Assembly: GCA_039096225.1 (NCBI GenBank)
Contig: JBBPEB010000025.1
Coordinates: 579,501 to 643,500, forward strand
DNA: 64,000 nt
Reading direction: 5' to 3'
Origin: Blastocystis sp. Blastoise
Taxonomy: Eukaryota; Sar; Bigyra; Opalinata; Blastocystidae
This document shows, piece after piece, positions 51,001 through 64,000 of the stretch. The position numbers were made by a program, and so were the translations under genes. The first letter of the stretch is position 1. Every line of letters begins with the position of its first letter. The notes under the pieces are model-generated. The model worked only from the letters and a program-made list of their open reading frames with translations, was not told where the DNA came from and made no database searches.

Positions 51001-51292
51001 ATGTATATATATATAATTATAGGATGAATTACGTATGGGATTTGAACCCCGCGGGGATGATTATCTTACTTTAGATCCTCGTCTTGAATCCAAAGATCCT
51101 ATAGTATATATATATATTATTATCATGAATTAATTTTTTTTTTATAAATAATAATAATCAAAAGAATTCTATAATAATTAATAATTAATAATATAGAAGA
51201 AAGAGTATACACATGATAGAGACCATGAATATTCGCATCATTCACATTCTCATCATTCGGATTCTCGCCATTCTTATAAACATAGACATTAA
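48001..51292 (+). CDS. CWC27: Spliceosome-associated cyclophilin-type protein CWC27
   Basis: Starts at 48001 (MAYIYNLEPFTEGKVILHTD). Exon 1 carries the cyclophilin fold: ELWPKQSPLAVRNFVQLCLE, YYDNTIFHRIIKG, VQGGDPTGTGAGGESIYDGP, FKDEFNQRLKFSHRGIVAMA, SQFFITLDKTEWLTGKHTIF. Later exons give NDDTIYNILRMADLEIG, NPFPDIVPR, LKLLSFGEDEEELN, a Lys/Glu-rich coiled-coil segment, TSDLLKQFKNRLKSAW, SWMTSQLRFTHH and FEPRGDDYLTLDPR. This is the full human CWC27 plan, including the C-terminal NQFKSKL-like and W-M-F-like motifs. The protein ends in a His-rich tail (HHSHSHHSDSRHS). In known systems CWC27 joins activated spliceosomes and pairs with CWC22. The prolyl-isomerase site is probably reduced: the cyclophilin Trp is replaced by Glu-Trp-Leu context, as is common for this family. 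Introns contain long tandem repeats. Confidence 0.93.
48466..48633. repeat. 84-bp tandem duplication in CWC27 intron 1
   Basis: Two adjacent units of 84 bases, 48466-48549 and 48550-48633, both opening ATATGTTTTATTATATAAA, with a few differences. Confidence 0.75.
49577..49966. repeat. Heptanucleotide satellite (TTTATTA)n in a CWC27 intron
   Basis: About 55 nearly perfect copies of a 7-base unit (TTTATTA) run for about 390 bases between a GTATATTATT donor and a TTCAATAG acceptor. Because 7 is not a multiple of 3, all three frames cycle through the same 7-residue translation and none contains a stop, which creates a false long open frame. Confidence 0.93.
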
Positions 51293-51755
51293 ATAATTAT
51301 GTAATTTCCACTTTACTTTTATATATTTATGTATATTTCTTAAAATTGAGTTTCTAAAATGTTTCTAATATATTATTTGTGCTTTCTATTCATAATATTG
51401 TTATGGATAAAATACGAAACTCAATGATCAAGATTTGTTTACAAACAACTACTCTATTATTTGGGTAAACAATTTATATGAAATTGAATATTATTTAACA
51501 TCTTTAATAAACCATCTTTCAATATAATCATATATTTTAAAAGATTAAAAGAACAATAATTACAATTTTTAAATTTATTCCGCCAAAGTTTTTTTTGATG
51601 GCAGAGAAATCATAGTTAAATGACTTTAATACTCTGGATAATGGAAAACAACGAAAATGCAAGTCAAGTCAATCATAAAAACATAAAATAATCCTTTTCA
51701 AATATATGATCGTGTACACTATGATGTTTTCAGTATATAAACAAAAAAGATATAA
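51293..51755. other. Intergenic region, no gene seen
   Basis: About 460 bases between CWC27 and the next plus-strand gene. A+T rich, no structure noted. Confidence 0.45.
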
Positions 51756-52619
51756 ATGAATCACTTCATCCATGATGATCTTCGACATAAAGTTTTTCTA
51801 TCTGTTGTCAGTTTCGTTTTTTTAACTAATTTTCTTTTCAGTATTCCCGTTTCTATATACTACATTGATAATTATTTTAAACTGTATTCTTCATGGAACA
51901 CTATAATACAAGAAATGAAGTTGCTTTCACATATCCTATGAATAACAGTTGGCTTTCACAGTGTACATTTATCTTATATGTTTTTCATATCATTATTTTA
52001 ATAGCTAGAAAACGAAGATTGAACACTGAAGATCATACAAATTTACCCTCAATTTCTTCAAAGAAAAATTGTCCATCCATGTAATTGTTTTTTAAATAAA
52101 ATTATGATGTTATTATGCTATTAGATTCTCTGTTAATTACGACCAAGAGATTCAAAAGGAAATGTCACTTCATTTTAGCAATCAAACCAATTCAACACTT
52201 CCTCAAACTCCAAGTATGTGATAAACTATGTTAAATAAATATATATATATTTATAATTATCATTAAATTATATATATATTTTATTAGGTCAATATAATCC
52301 TCATGAATGTGCAAGAACAAATCGTCATTATAATTCAATATTATCTTCTTCATATATGAATAATTCTTCAGAAAAACATAATAGAGATATAAATCCTTGT
52401 AAAACAAGTAATACAATGTATAATGGTTTTTATTTTGATACATATTCTTGTTTGCCACATTCAAATAATTCTATTTGTAAAAATTTAATGAATGATTTTG
52501 ATGAAGTTTTAAGTGATAAACAAGACGATGCAGATGTTTCCAATGAGGAATCATGCTATCCAATTTATACACCACTTAATAATCAACAGAATTGTCAGAA
52601 TGAAGATATTATGATGTAA
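51756..52619 (+). CDS. Uncharacterised small membrane protein
   Basis: Likely start MNHFIHDDLRHKVFLSV at 51756. The first membrane helix (VSFVFLTNFLFSIPVSIYY) reads to ...NYFKL. Continuation in frame into a second helix (CTFILYVFHIIILIARKRR) needs removal of a 29-nt GT-AG segment, 51879-51907 (GTATTC...ACAAG). Alternatively translation starts separately at 51893. Two further GT-AG introns (about 52081-52122 and 52214-52287) lead to a Ser/Asn-rich soluble tail (MSLHFSNQTNSTLPQTPS; NNSSEKHNRD; NDFDEVLSDKQDD) ending at 52617-52619. The topology suggests a short luminal part, two helices and a disordered cytosolic tail. No family is recognised. Confidence 0.5.
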
Positions 52620-53074
52620 ATTATAGGCTATTATTATTATTATTTCATTTGTCATTTGTATAATATATTTCTATACATATATATTTCAATTTTCTTGTTG
52701 TTCAATAATATATTACTATTATTTGCATATATATCTTCTTCATTTGTTATACCCTACCTTACAAAGAATTTTATATGTTAATAGAATATTCGTATTTCTA
52801 CAAAAAAAGTCTTGGTTATTTTTATTTTTTCTCTCTTTTTTTGTTTTTTTTAATTTTTCTTCTTTTTATTGTTTTGATTCCTGGGAAAAGAGTGAAGAAG
52901 ACGTCTGTTTTCTTATAAAATCTTGGAACTTATTTCTTGTTACTTTTTCTTTTTATTTTGAATTAAAGTATTAACCTTCATTTTCTTGTAATCAAGACAA
53001 AATATTATTGTGAAATAAAATTCTCTATAAGTTTGTTTTGTTTGTTAGTAGTGTCACATATATAAAGAAAACTC
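52620..53074. other. Intergenic region upstream of BRE1
   Basis: About 455 bases, T-rich just upstream of the BRE1 start. A Phe/Leu-rich open frame at 52723-52974 follows from the T-tracts and is not supported as a gene. Confidence 0.45.
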
Positions 53075-57294
<4,220 letters not shown>

Positions 57295-58197
57295 TTATGT
57301 ATATATATTCTATAGTTTTAGATATATATTATGAAAATGTTTTTTCTTATCTTTATATATACTATCATTGTTTTCCAATAATAATTATCTTTTTCTTTAT
57401 TTATACATATAATTATACTTATTATATATATATAAACTTCATATATATTTTATCATCATCAATATATAACTCTTATCTATATTTATTGAGAAACATATAT
57501 TATTTCTCCATATATTTATATTTATATTTCATACTAGTCTATTTTAAATTTTCTAATCATTTTTTTTTCCTTTCTTATATTATCTATATTCAAATCTCGT
57601 TTTTATTTATTCTATCACTATGCTACACCTTCTTATTATAATATTTTACTATGATTGTATACAAGAAGAGAATTATAGTATATATGATTCATTTTCTTTT
57701 TTTTTAGTTATGTTACCTTCATCATATATTTAAGGTTCACTTATTTTCTCCTCGTTTCTTCATCAGAAAATACTTGAGGATCATTCTCTTAATGACAAAA
57801 CACTTTTTCAACGCTTTTAAAGAAATTTCGTTTAATTTTCATCATGATACATATGTTTTTCATTCCATATTATTACTCCAAACTATATATATTATAATAA
57901 ACTTATTAAACTTGATAAAAAAGATTTTGTTAAAAAACATCGTTTTCATTCTTATTTTTCTTTTTATACTATATATTTTTGTATATTTAACATATCTATA
58001 TATAACAATTTAACATAAAGAAATCGTTCAAATTACGATTATTCGCTTCGAAAACTAAGTCAAATATTATAAATAGCTAACATGCAATTTTATTGGTTGA
58101 ACGAAATTTTGGTCAAGAAATGTTTCAATAACCATAAAAAGAAATTCATTTTTGAAACCTCATATTATCCATATTTTTAAATACAATTTTCTGAACC
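57295..58197. other. Intergenic region upstream of nitroreductase
   Basis: About 900 bases, with one reversed CCAAT box (58092-58096) about 100 bases before the start codon. Tyr/Ile-rich open frames at 57258-57641 and 57774-58013 look like A+T artefacts. Confidence 0.5.
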
Positions 58198-58822
58198 ATG
58201 AGTGAACATATTACTAGAATTTGTGAACAAAGAAGATCTATCAGACAATATCAAGATAAACCTATTCCTAAAGAAATTCTTGATAAAGTATTAAGTAATG
58301 TTATTCTTTGTCCTACAGCTGGAAATCAACAATCATATCATGTTTATTGTATCACCAATAAAGATATTATTTCTAAGATAGCTCATGATGCTAGTGGTCA
58401 GCTCTGGATTGAAACTGCTCCTTGTGTATTAGTTTTCTGTCAAGATCCTCAAAGAGCTGGAGATAAATATGGTGCAAGAGGTCATGATGTCTTTGGTATT
58501 CAAGATGCTACTATTGCTCAATCCTTTGCACTTTTTGCTGCTTATGAACAAGAACTTGGTATATAATATATATTATATATATTAAATTTCTATTATATAT
58601 GTTATTTATTGATACTATCAAAGTCATCACATATATACTTATTACATATATATAGCTTCTTGTTGGGTAGGTGGATTTAGCGTTCAAAAAGTTCAAGAAA
58701 TAGTAAATATTCCTGAACCTTTTGAACCTCTTGGTATTTTAACTCTTGGATTTGCTGCTGCTGGTCCCAGAAGTGATAGACATCGTAGAGAATTTGATGA
58801 AGTTATTTCTTATGTAGAATAA
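58198..58822 (+). CDS. Nitroreductase family flavoprotein
   Basis: Two exons (58198 to about 58559, then from about 58656 to 58822) with one (TA)n intron of about 97 bases join in frame to about 176 residues. The N-terminus MSEHITRICEQRRSIRQYQD is the classic nitroreductase start with the FMN-binding RRSIR motif. PTAGNQQSYHVYCI and, after the intron, ASCWVGGF and GFAAAGPR follow the family plan. These NAD(P)H-dependent FMN enzymes reduce nitro-aromatics, quinones or flavins, and the physiological substrate is unknown. No targeting peptide is seen. The stop codon lies within an AATAAA hexamer (GAATAAAC). The family is chiefly prokaryotic, so transfer followed by intron gain is plausible but not shown here. 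Confidence 0.92.
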
Positions 58823-59430
58823 ACTGTTTTCATGAATCGTTATGTTGTTTCTTAGCATCTTTTATATAGTGTTTATTACAATTCTTTTTTCTTTTTTTTT
58901 TATTAAATTCATAAAATAATATGATTCTATAAGTAATATAAAAACAAATGGTTCCTTTCTGTCATTATATAGTTTGTTACATATACTTTCATTATTACCT
59001 AATATTATTAGAAACACCAAAAACGATACTACAAATAAGTTAGGAATGTATACGTTTTTATCTCTTAATTATAGTATATTTTATTCTGTAACAACAATAA
59101 AAAATTGAATGTGTTTTAAAAAACAAACACATATGCCTTATAATTTTTCTCTGTTTTTCAAAAGAAAGATCAACTGAATATTTCCCTGTGTTTAATTAAA
59201 AAAGAATAATCCGAATTCGAATTCTATTACGTAGTAGCAACAATGCAAAATACGTCACCAAAAATATTTTTTGTATATGAAGGATCCAGTTTGTATTGGT
59301 CAGTTAGTGACTGTTAACCAATAAGACGATGCTGACTTGTAATGTAGTCCTCAAAAGTTTTTTTGTTATTTCTAAAAAATAAAAAAGATATTAAATTTTT
59401 GATAAACGGAGTTTAAATAATATTCAGATC
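58823..59430. other. Intergenic region upstream of acyl-CoA synthetase
   Basis: About 600 bases. The distal half is featureless A+T-rich sequence and the proximal half holds the elements listed at 59253-59322. Confidence 0.5.
59253..59322 (+). promoter_or_regulatory. Putative acyl-CoA synthetase promoter elements
   Basis: CGTCA (59253-59257, in TACGTCACC), ATTGG (59295-59299) and CCAAT (59318-59322) lie 105-180 bases upstream of the start. The last two form an inverted pair around TCAGTTAGTGACTGTTAA. Confidence 0.35.
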
Positions 59431-62400
59431 ATGGAGTATACGACTGGCATAGACAATCATAGAGCCATACATATTACTGATAAGGTGGATATTCGAAGAT
59501 ATCCTCACATGAAGGCTGATCCTGAACCAACGACTCTTGGTAAGAATTTTAGAGAGGCTGCTAAAAAGTATAATGATTATCCTGCTATTGTGAATAAGGA
59601 CGGAAAGAGTATAAGTTATACTGAATACTACAATACATCTGTTAAAGTAGCCAAATCTCTTATTAGTTTTGGTCTTCAAAGAAAAGATTGTATTAGTGTT
59701 ATTGGTTTTAATTCAGAAGAGTATTTCTTTTCTCTTTATGGTTCTTGGATTGCTGATGTATGTCCTGCAGGTATTTATACAACTAATAATCCTGATGCTT
59801 GTTATTATGTATTAAATCATTGTAACGCACAAATTTGTGTTTGTCAAGGAGGTAAACAAGCAGCTAAAATAGCTTCTTTACGTGAGAGACTCCCTAATTT
59901 AAAGGCCATTGTTGTGTATGTTTTTTATTTTTTATTTTTAGATTTTTTTGTTATTTTTTAATATTATTAATTAATTATATATAGATATTGGCCTGATGAA
60001 GGTGTTCCTGATGTTTTAGATATTGAAGGAGTATTATATATATACATATTATTTATGTTTATTATAATGATACTTTATAGTTAGCTAAAGTATATACTTG
60101 GGATCAATTCCTTACTTTAGGAGAAGGTATAGAAGATAATATTATTGATGACCGTATAAATGGATGTGAACCAGGTACTTGTGCTACTCTTATTTACACA
60201 TCAGGAACTACTGTATATATAGTCTTATTATTATATTTATTATTATATTTTATTATTATATTTATTCATTATATTTTATTATTATATTTATTATTATATT
60301 TTATTATTATATTTTATTATTATATTTTATTATTATATTTATTATTATATTTATTATTATATTTATTCACTAAATTTACTTTACTTTTTTTTGTATAATT
60401 ATGTTGTATACAATATCTTCTATGAATTCTATTTATTTTACTATATTATTCTATATAAAGGGTGAGCCTAAAGCTGTTATGCTTAGTCATGATAATTGTA
60501 CTTGTAATACTAGTGCTATGGTCCCTCATCTTCCTCTTGTTGATGGAGATATCATGGTGTCATATCTTCCTTTGAATCATGTTGCAGGTCAATATGTCGA
60601 TGTCATGCTAAGTTCTGCTGTTAAACTCACTATTTATATTGGTATATACTTAACTATTGTCATTATTCTAATATATATTCATTCAGATATTCATATTAAT
60701 ATTTATTTGTTTAAACATTTATAAATATTATTATTATTATTATTATTATTATATTTATTATTATTATTATTATATTTATTATTATTATTATTATTATATT
60801 TATTATTATTATTATTATTATTTTTATATTGCGGATCCTATGGCTTTAAAAGGAACGTTAGTCAATACATTACATCGCGCTCATCCTACTATATTTATGG
60901 GGGTACCTCGTGTATTTGAAAAGATGATGGAAGCTATTAAAGGAAATCTTGCGAAGAAAGGAGTATATAAATATATATATAATGATTATTCTTATTAACT
61001 ATAGACTATACTTTAATTAGATTCATTTTATTATTTTGGTTTCTGAATATAATATATATTTATAGTCTATTGTTCAATTCTTAATGAAACATGCTCGTGA
61101 AACAGCTAGTAAATGCTGTCTTTCTCAACAATTTGGAGAAACCAAACAATCTTCAATAATGATGCCTTTATATAATGTATTATTTAAACAAATCAAGAAA
61201 GCTTTAGGTTGGGATAAGTATATTATATATATATATATATATATGTTTTTTATTTTGTTAATTCTTATATACTATTATTCAATATATGTTCTTTTAGCTA
61301 ATTTTAAACTATTCTATGTATATATAGTGTTCGTGTTTTATATGCTTCTGCTGCTCCTATTTCTGTTGAAGTCATAAAGTTCTTCGCTTCCTTCAACTTA
61401 CCTATTTATGATCTCTTAGGTCAATCTGAAGGAACTGCTCCTATTGCTCTTAATCTATGTAATGGAATATGGAAGGTATATTATTATATTTATTTTTATA
61501 TTGTTTATTATTTTTTTTATTATTTTTTTTATTATTATTTTTATTATTAATCTTATTATGTTTATTTTTAAATGTTTATTATGTTTATTTTTAAATGTTT
61601 ATTATTTTTTTTATTATTATTTTTATTATTATTATAACAGTTCAATAATCTGAAAAATACATAGTATCTAATGATATATCTATATAGATAGGATCTTGTG
61701 GTCAAGCAGTAGCTGTTGATGAATTCCGTATTGATGATAATCAAGAATTAATATATAGAGGTAGAAACACTATGATGGGTTATTTAAAACTATTATTATA
61801 TGAATATTATTATTCATTTTTTTTTTTTTTTTTTTATTATTCATTTTTTTATTGTATTATTTTATTCTCATCTATAATATAATACTTTATATACGAATTA
61901 GTATTGATTATATACATAAATATCCAATAGTTACAACTATATATGTATAGTTATTTAAAGGATATTGAGGAGACAAAGCATACTATAGATGAAGAAGGAT
62001 GGATACATAGTGGAGATATGGGTAGAATTGATGTGAATGGATTTATATTTATTACTGGACGTCTGAAGGAACTTATTGTTACTGCTGGTGGTGAGAATAT
62101 TCCTCCTGTGTATATAGAAGATATTATACTTAGTTTATGTCCTTATTTATCAACAGTTGTAGTTGTTGGTGATAAACGTAAGTATTTATCTTGTGTCTTA
62201 TCTTTAAAGACGGAGATGAATGCTTCAGGGGATCCTACAGAGAAATTAGCATCATCTGTTATAGAAAAAGGAAAAGAATTAGGTTCAACTGCTACTACTA
62301 CTATAGAAGCTGAACATGATCCTTTATGGGCTGATTATATTGAAAGTATTATTCAAGAATATAATACTAAGAAATCCATTTCAAATGCTCAACATATTCG

Positions 62401-62527
62401 ACGTTGGTGTTTCTTAGAACATGATATTTCTGTTTCTAGAGGTGAATTAACTGCTACTATGAAATTACGTAGAAATGTTGTTCAAGAACATTATAAAACA
62501 CTTATTGATTCTATGTATACTGAATAA
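59431..62527 (+). CDS. Long-chain acyl-CoA synthetase, bubblegum (ACSBG) type
   Basis: About ten exons. Start MEYTTGIDNHRAIHIT at 59431, stop 62525-62527. The enzyme activates fatty acids to acyl-CoA using ATP (AMP-forming). Motifs in order: the AMP-binding P-loop YTSGTT, split by an intron before GEPKAVMLSHD; YLPLNHVAGQYVD; PTIFMGVPRVFEKMMEAIKG; LYASAAPIS; YDLLGQSEGTAPIA; GRNTMMGYL; then DEEGWIHSGDMGRIDVNGF, FITGRLKELIVTAGGENIPP and the late ATMKLRR. ITAGGEN with PPVxIE is characteristic of the ACSBG branch. No signal or organelle presequence is evident. Introns contain (TTA)n and ATTATATTTT repeats. One intervening sequence, about 61780-61950, lacks GT-AG ends. If it is not removed the protein truncates before the C-terminal catalytic Lys domain. 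Confidence 0.93.
60218..60368. repeat. Degenerate ATTATATTTT repeat in an acyl-CoA synthetase intron
   Basis: An A/T satellite of variable ATTATATTT(T)ATT units, inside the intron that splits the AMP-binding loop. Confidence 0.85.
60724..60828. repeat. (TTA)n with ATATTT interruptions in an acyl-CoA synthetase intron
   Basis: Blocks of four to seven TTA units separated by ATATTT, running up to the ATATTGCGGATCC junction with the next exon. Confidence 0.85.
61779..61959 (+). other. Intervening sequence bounded by a 10-bp direct repeat, no GT-AG boundary
   Basis: GTTATTTAAA occurs at 61779-61788 and 61950-61959. Family alignment requires MMGYLK to be followed directly by DIEETKHTIDEEGW, so one repeat copy plus the 161 bases between must be removed (171 nt in all). 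Sliding within the repeat gives boundaries such as GG/TT...TATAG or G/GT...GTATA, but none with both GT and AG. The segment contains in-frame stops. Confidence 0.8.
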
Positions 62528-63211
62528 ATTTAATATACTTTATATCTATATTGTTACTATTTTATTACCATTAAAATAGCTTTCTCTTATTCTATTGAAT
62601 TATTTAGTTTATCTTATTTCTTTTTATTCTTTCATTTCAACGTTTAATATGCTATTGTTTTCTTTATGAACAGAATTTTTAGTGCATTGTTATCTTTTTA
62701 TAATACGAAAAAAATATTAGTAACTAATATACTGTTTTTACTTAATTCATAAGGAATTATTTATGTTACGGTAATATATATTCTATTTTATTAATGATTT
62801 GATACAAACTACTTTCAATTTTAATAAATAAATATATTTTTGTGAAATTATTTATCATTTTAGCATTACTGAGAGATCCTAGATCCGTAATTATAATCGT
62901 AAATTTGTGTAATAAAAATAGTAGAGATAGAAATTAATTGTAAACAACTTTAGAACTATATAAATTATCTTTTCAAAAGTAAGCGTCGACAAGCAGATTC
63001 TATAGAATCTCAAACAAATGAATCCATGGACAAACAAGCGTAAATTATAAAACAGAATAATAAAAAAAACTTTCCTTATATCCATATGATGACAGATTTA
63101 GAAAATTCAGTGTTTTTCCTCTAAAAATTGCGATTAATTTCTTTTTGATTAAATTATTATTAGCTAAACAATATTATTTTTATCATTTTGATTTCATATT
63201 TCTGATAAATT
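62528..63211. other. Intergenic region upstream of MGAT1-like gene
   Basis: About 680 bases of A+T-rich sequence between two plus-strand genes. A 64-codon minus-strand frame at 62891-63085 has no recognisable content. No promoter module like those upstream of the metabolic genes is seen. Confidence 0.45.
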
Positions 63212-64000
63212 ATGTATTCACGAAGAAGGATATTGTGCACACTTTTGTTGATAGCAATTGTCACATTGGGTCTTGAAATCAGTGCTGTCAGATTGTTCAA
63301 GAACATGGACAATGAGCCAAATCATTCATTAAGACAAGTACTTATATATTTTTAAAACTCAACTAACTGATATAGGATGATTTTGCGAAAGATAAAAGAA
63401 AGAAGAAAACTATTGTATGTTGTTTATAACTATATTTATATGTTGTTAATATTTTTAGCTTCCTGATCTTCCTGTTGTTTCCGATAGTGATGATATAAGA
63501 TCTCAAGAAACACTAGTTACTACAAAAGAATCACCAAAAACGATTGAACAAGTTCAATCTCCTCCCCTAGTAAAAATAGGTATATTTTTATTCTAAGAGA
63601 ATGACATTCATTTATTGTTTGAACGTTTGTATAGATCCTGTAGATGTTCCCTATCAACTAATTGGTAATCGTAAAACAGCATTAGTTGTAATTACATATA
63701 ATCGTCCTGATTATTTATCTCGTACAATGAATAAAGTTTTTGAGATATTAAATAGTGAATTTAATAATTATAAAATTGATTTATTTGTAAGTCAAGATGG
63801 AAATAGTGCTAATATGAATAATGTTATAAAAGAAATTGAAACGAAAGTAAAACAAGTTTCCTGTATTACTAAATATAGTCATTATAATCATCCTCAAGAA
63901 ACTTTACCTGGTGATACATCGTATCATAAATTATCACGTCATTTTAAATGGATATTTGACAAAGTGTTTGAACAGGGGTATGATCAAATTATTGTTCTTG
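63212..64000 (+). CDS. GT13-family N-acetylglucosaminyltransferase I (MGAT1-like), 5' part; runs off the right edge
   Basis: Start MYSRRRILCTLLLIAIVTLG at 63212: a short basic N-tail then one membrane helix, the type II topology of Golgi transferases. Short GT-AG introns follow RQ, TI and VKI. A low-complexity stem (KDKRKKK, SPKTIEQVQSPP) leads to the catalytic domain: KTALVVITYNRPDYLSRTMN, LFVSQDGNSANMNNVI, HYNHPQETLPGDTSYHKLSR, HFKWIFDKVFEQGYDQIIVL. This matches the GT13 pattern, with the EDD metal motif expected just past the window end. MGAT1 adds GlcNAc to Man5GlcNAc2 and opens hybrid and complex N-glycan synthesis; POMGNT1 is the alternative. The C-terminal two thirds is missing, so the assignment rests on the N-terminal part. 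Confidence 0.8.

Noticed and set aside
52723-52974. Phe-rich open frame before BRE1
   Set aside because: Driven by T runs. The true BRE1 start is the nine-base exon at 53075, which splices in frame to the next exon.

Overview
This is a very A+T-rich window from a nuclear genome of a microbial eukaryote. Most genes are split by short GT-AG introns that typically begin GTATATAT and end ATATATAG. Genes run on both strands without operons, and the standard genetic code fits all exons I translated. Three features suggest an anaerobic or microaerophilic protist with a mitochondrion-related organelle: a formate/nitrite transporter, an ADP-forming acetyl-CoA synthetase, and complex II flavoprotein genes with a mitochondrial-type targeting peptide. 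Anaeramoebae, Archamoebae and breviates are possible lineages, but the sequence alone does not let me name the organism.

Layout. 1-5.1 kb: the 5' part of a tuberin/TSC2-like gene, an unrecognised helical protein and the formate/nitrite transporter, all on the minus strand. 6.2-25.2 kb: a large inverted duplication of about 3.5 kb per arm. Each arm carries a complete succinate dehydrogenase flavoprotein gene (SDHA), and the spacer of about 12 kb holds a giant type I surface-receptor gene and a legumain gene. 26.2-32.5 kb: a second giant receptor, paralogous to the first. 32.8-35.7 kb: a PH-FYVE (FGD-like) protein on the minus strand. 36.8-39.6 kb: an intronless acetyl-CoA synthetase fused to a GNAT domain. 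39.8-44.5 kb: the DDX11/CHL1 iron-sulfur helicase (minus). 45-46.5 kb: a multi-pass membrane protein. 48-51.3 kb: the spliceosomal cyclophilin CWC27. 51.8-52.6 kb: a small membrane protein. 53.1-57.3 kb: the BRE1 histone H2B ubiquitin ligase. 58.2-58.8 kb: a nitroreductase. 59.4-62.5 kb: a bubblegum-type acyl-CoA synthetase. 63.2 kb to the end: the 5' part of a GlcNAc-transferase I (MGAT1, GT13) gene.

How the parts fit. Acetyl-CoA synthetase (acetate and ATP from acetyl-CoA), the formate/nitrite channel, SDHA and the acyl-CoA synthetase form a plausible energy-metabolism set. The promoters of the transporter, acetyl-CoA synthetase, acyl-CoA synthetase, legumain and the second receptor share CCAAT boxes together with TGACG motifs. 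The remaining genes are general eukaryotic housekeeping genes.

The most unusual material is in gene structure. The two SDHA copies have exon sequences that encode the same protein, yet copy 1 carries two extra insertions inside exon 2. One is a canonical 55-nt intron. The other is a 45-nt in-frame insertion that starts like an intron but has no AG end. The acyl-CoA synthetase has a 171-nt intervening sequence bounded by a 10-bp direct repeat with no GT-AG solution. Introns are crowded with microsatellites, and a foldback element of about 140 bp with an 11-bp flanking repeat sits upstream of CWC27.
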